In this document: positions 62,863 through 63,200 of the stretch, piece after piece
Position numbering within the stretch: the stretch's first letter is position 1
How the letters are laid out: every line of letters starts with the position of its first letter
From: Olavius algarvensis associated proteobacterium Delta 3
GTDB taxonomy: Bacteria > Desulfobacterota > Desulfobacteria > Desulfobacterales > CAFBRK01
Direction of reading: 5' to 3'
DNA: 63,200 nucleotides
NCBI GenBank assembly: GCA_903231505.1
Contig: CAFBRK010000120.1
Location: forward strand, 1 to 63,200
Notes under the pieces: model-generated
The model's input: only the letters and a program-made list of their open reading frames with translations
Told to the model about the DNA's origin: nothing
Databases searched by the model: none
Translations under genes and position numbers: made by a program

Positions 62863-63200
62863 TTCAGAAAGATAATGGGGTCGCGTATTGATTATTACGT
62901 ATGTGGAAGGCTGATTCATTCAGACTTAGGAATCGGTGTCGGGGTCGCTATCAGTTCAATTTGGAAAAAGGAGATTGGAGGAACTCTGAAACGATTTAGA
63001 TGCCAGGATCGCAAGCAGCACGAAGCAATATGTGCTCAGATAACAAACATAAAGTTGCTGGAAATTACGCTTACAGGCGTTGCGAAATCAATAATGAATA
63101 TTTAACGGGCTGTTGCCCAAATAGCCATTGAATCGCATGGTTTTAGTTGCTAGGTGTTCATAAACCACTCGAGCACTGAGGTAACCGATTATGATGGGGC
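62863..63200. other. Right end of window, no gene recognised
   Basis: A 76-codon plus-strand ORF (62875-63105) has no family features or ribosome binding site. Nothing else is seen. Confidence 0.4.

Noticed and set aside
62875..63105. 76-codon ORF at the right end
   Set aside because: No ribosome binding site, no recognisable domain.

Overview
The window looks like an accessory-rich stretch of a Desulfobacterota (deltaproteobacterial, probably Desulfobacterales-like) chromosome. This is an inference from gene content: recCBD, an exosortase, PKD/CARDB/CSLREA surface proteins, a lysine 2,3-aminomutase/AblB pair, a dense load of interspersed intergenic repeats, and above all several genes whose reading frames continue through an in-frame UGA at a redox cysteine position, i.e. 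selenoproteins. No rRNA, tRNA or CRISPR array was seen.

Layout. 0-8.7 kb: internally deleted IS30 transposase, GT-A type glycosyltransferase, GNAT acetyltransferase, PAS histidine kinase followed by a response regulator cut off by a repeat, old yellow enzyme with a tiny coupled membrane ORF, two small ferredoxin-fold-like proteins. 9.1-22.4 kb: a coherent GC-rich locus. On the minus strand are an IclR regulator, a PotBCDA-type ABC importer (one permease frameshifted), proline racemase/hydroxyproline epimerase, amidohydrolase, aminotransferase and AblB-type beta-lysine acetyltransferase. Divergent from it is a fused tandem KamA-like radical SAM protein plus an M23-like protein. A palindromic operator candidate lies between the two. 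22.4-30 kb: IS deletion derivative, VOC protein, nitrilase with an in-frame amber codon, secreted surface proteins, a REP-transposase (RAYT) remnant and a broken unknown gene. 30-36.9 kb: duplicated 5' end of an MBL gene, ThiF/MoeB-like E1, glycerol-3-phosphate dehydrogenase, MBL-fold hydrolase, an AT-rich orphan and a lipoprotein. 37-43.2 kb: a secreted selenoprotein, spondin-domain protein, histidine kinase/response regulator pair (regulator frameshifted at its start), an OsmC selenoprotein and an isochorismatase-like hydrolase. 43.8-49.2 kb: PKD-repeat protein, TPR protein, NfeD-like protein. 49.4-59.0 kb: recC-recB-recD. 59.2-62.8 kb: a short exosortase, a DUF362 protein with an exosortase-type C-terminal tail, and a peroxiredoxin-like selenoprotein.

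The most interesting signals are three selenoprotein genes that a standard gene caller would truncate or miss (37760..38095, 41901..42329, 62252..62818), each with a small hairpin 19-25 nt after the UGA as expected for a bacterial SECIS. Next are the fused KamA-KamA-like protein in an ABC/racemase/AblB locus, a probable exosortase-substrate pair, and at least four families of intergenic repeats. Nearly all copies of three of these families, and of the GA-rich arrays, point the same way regardless of the direction of neighbouring genes.
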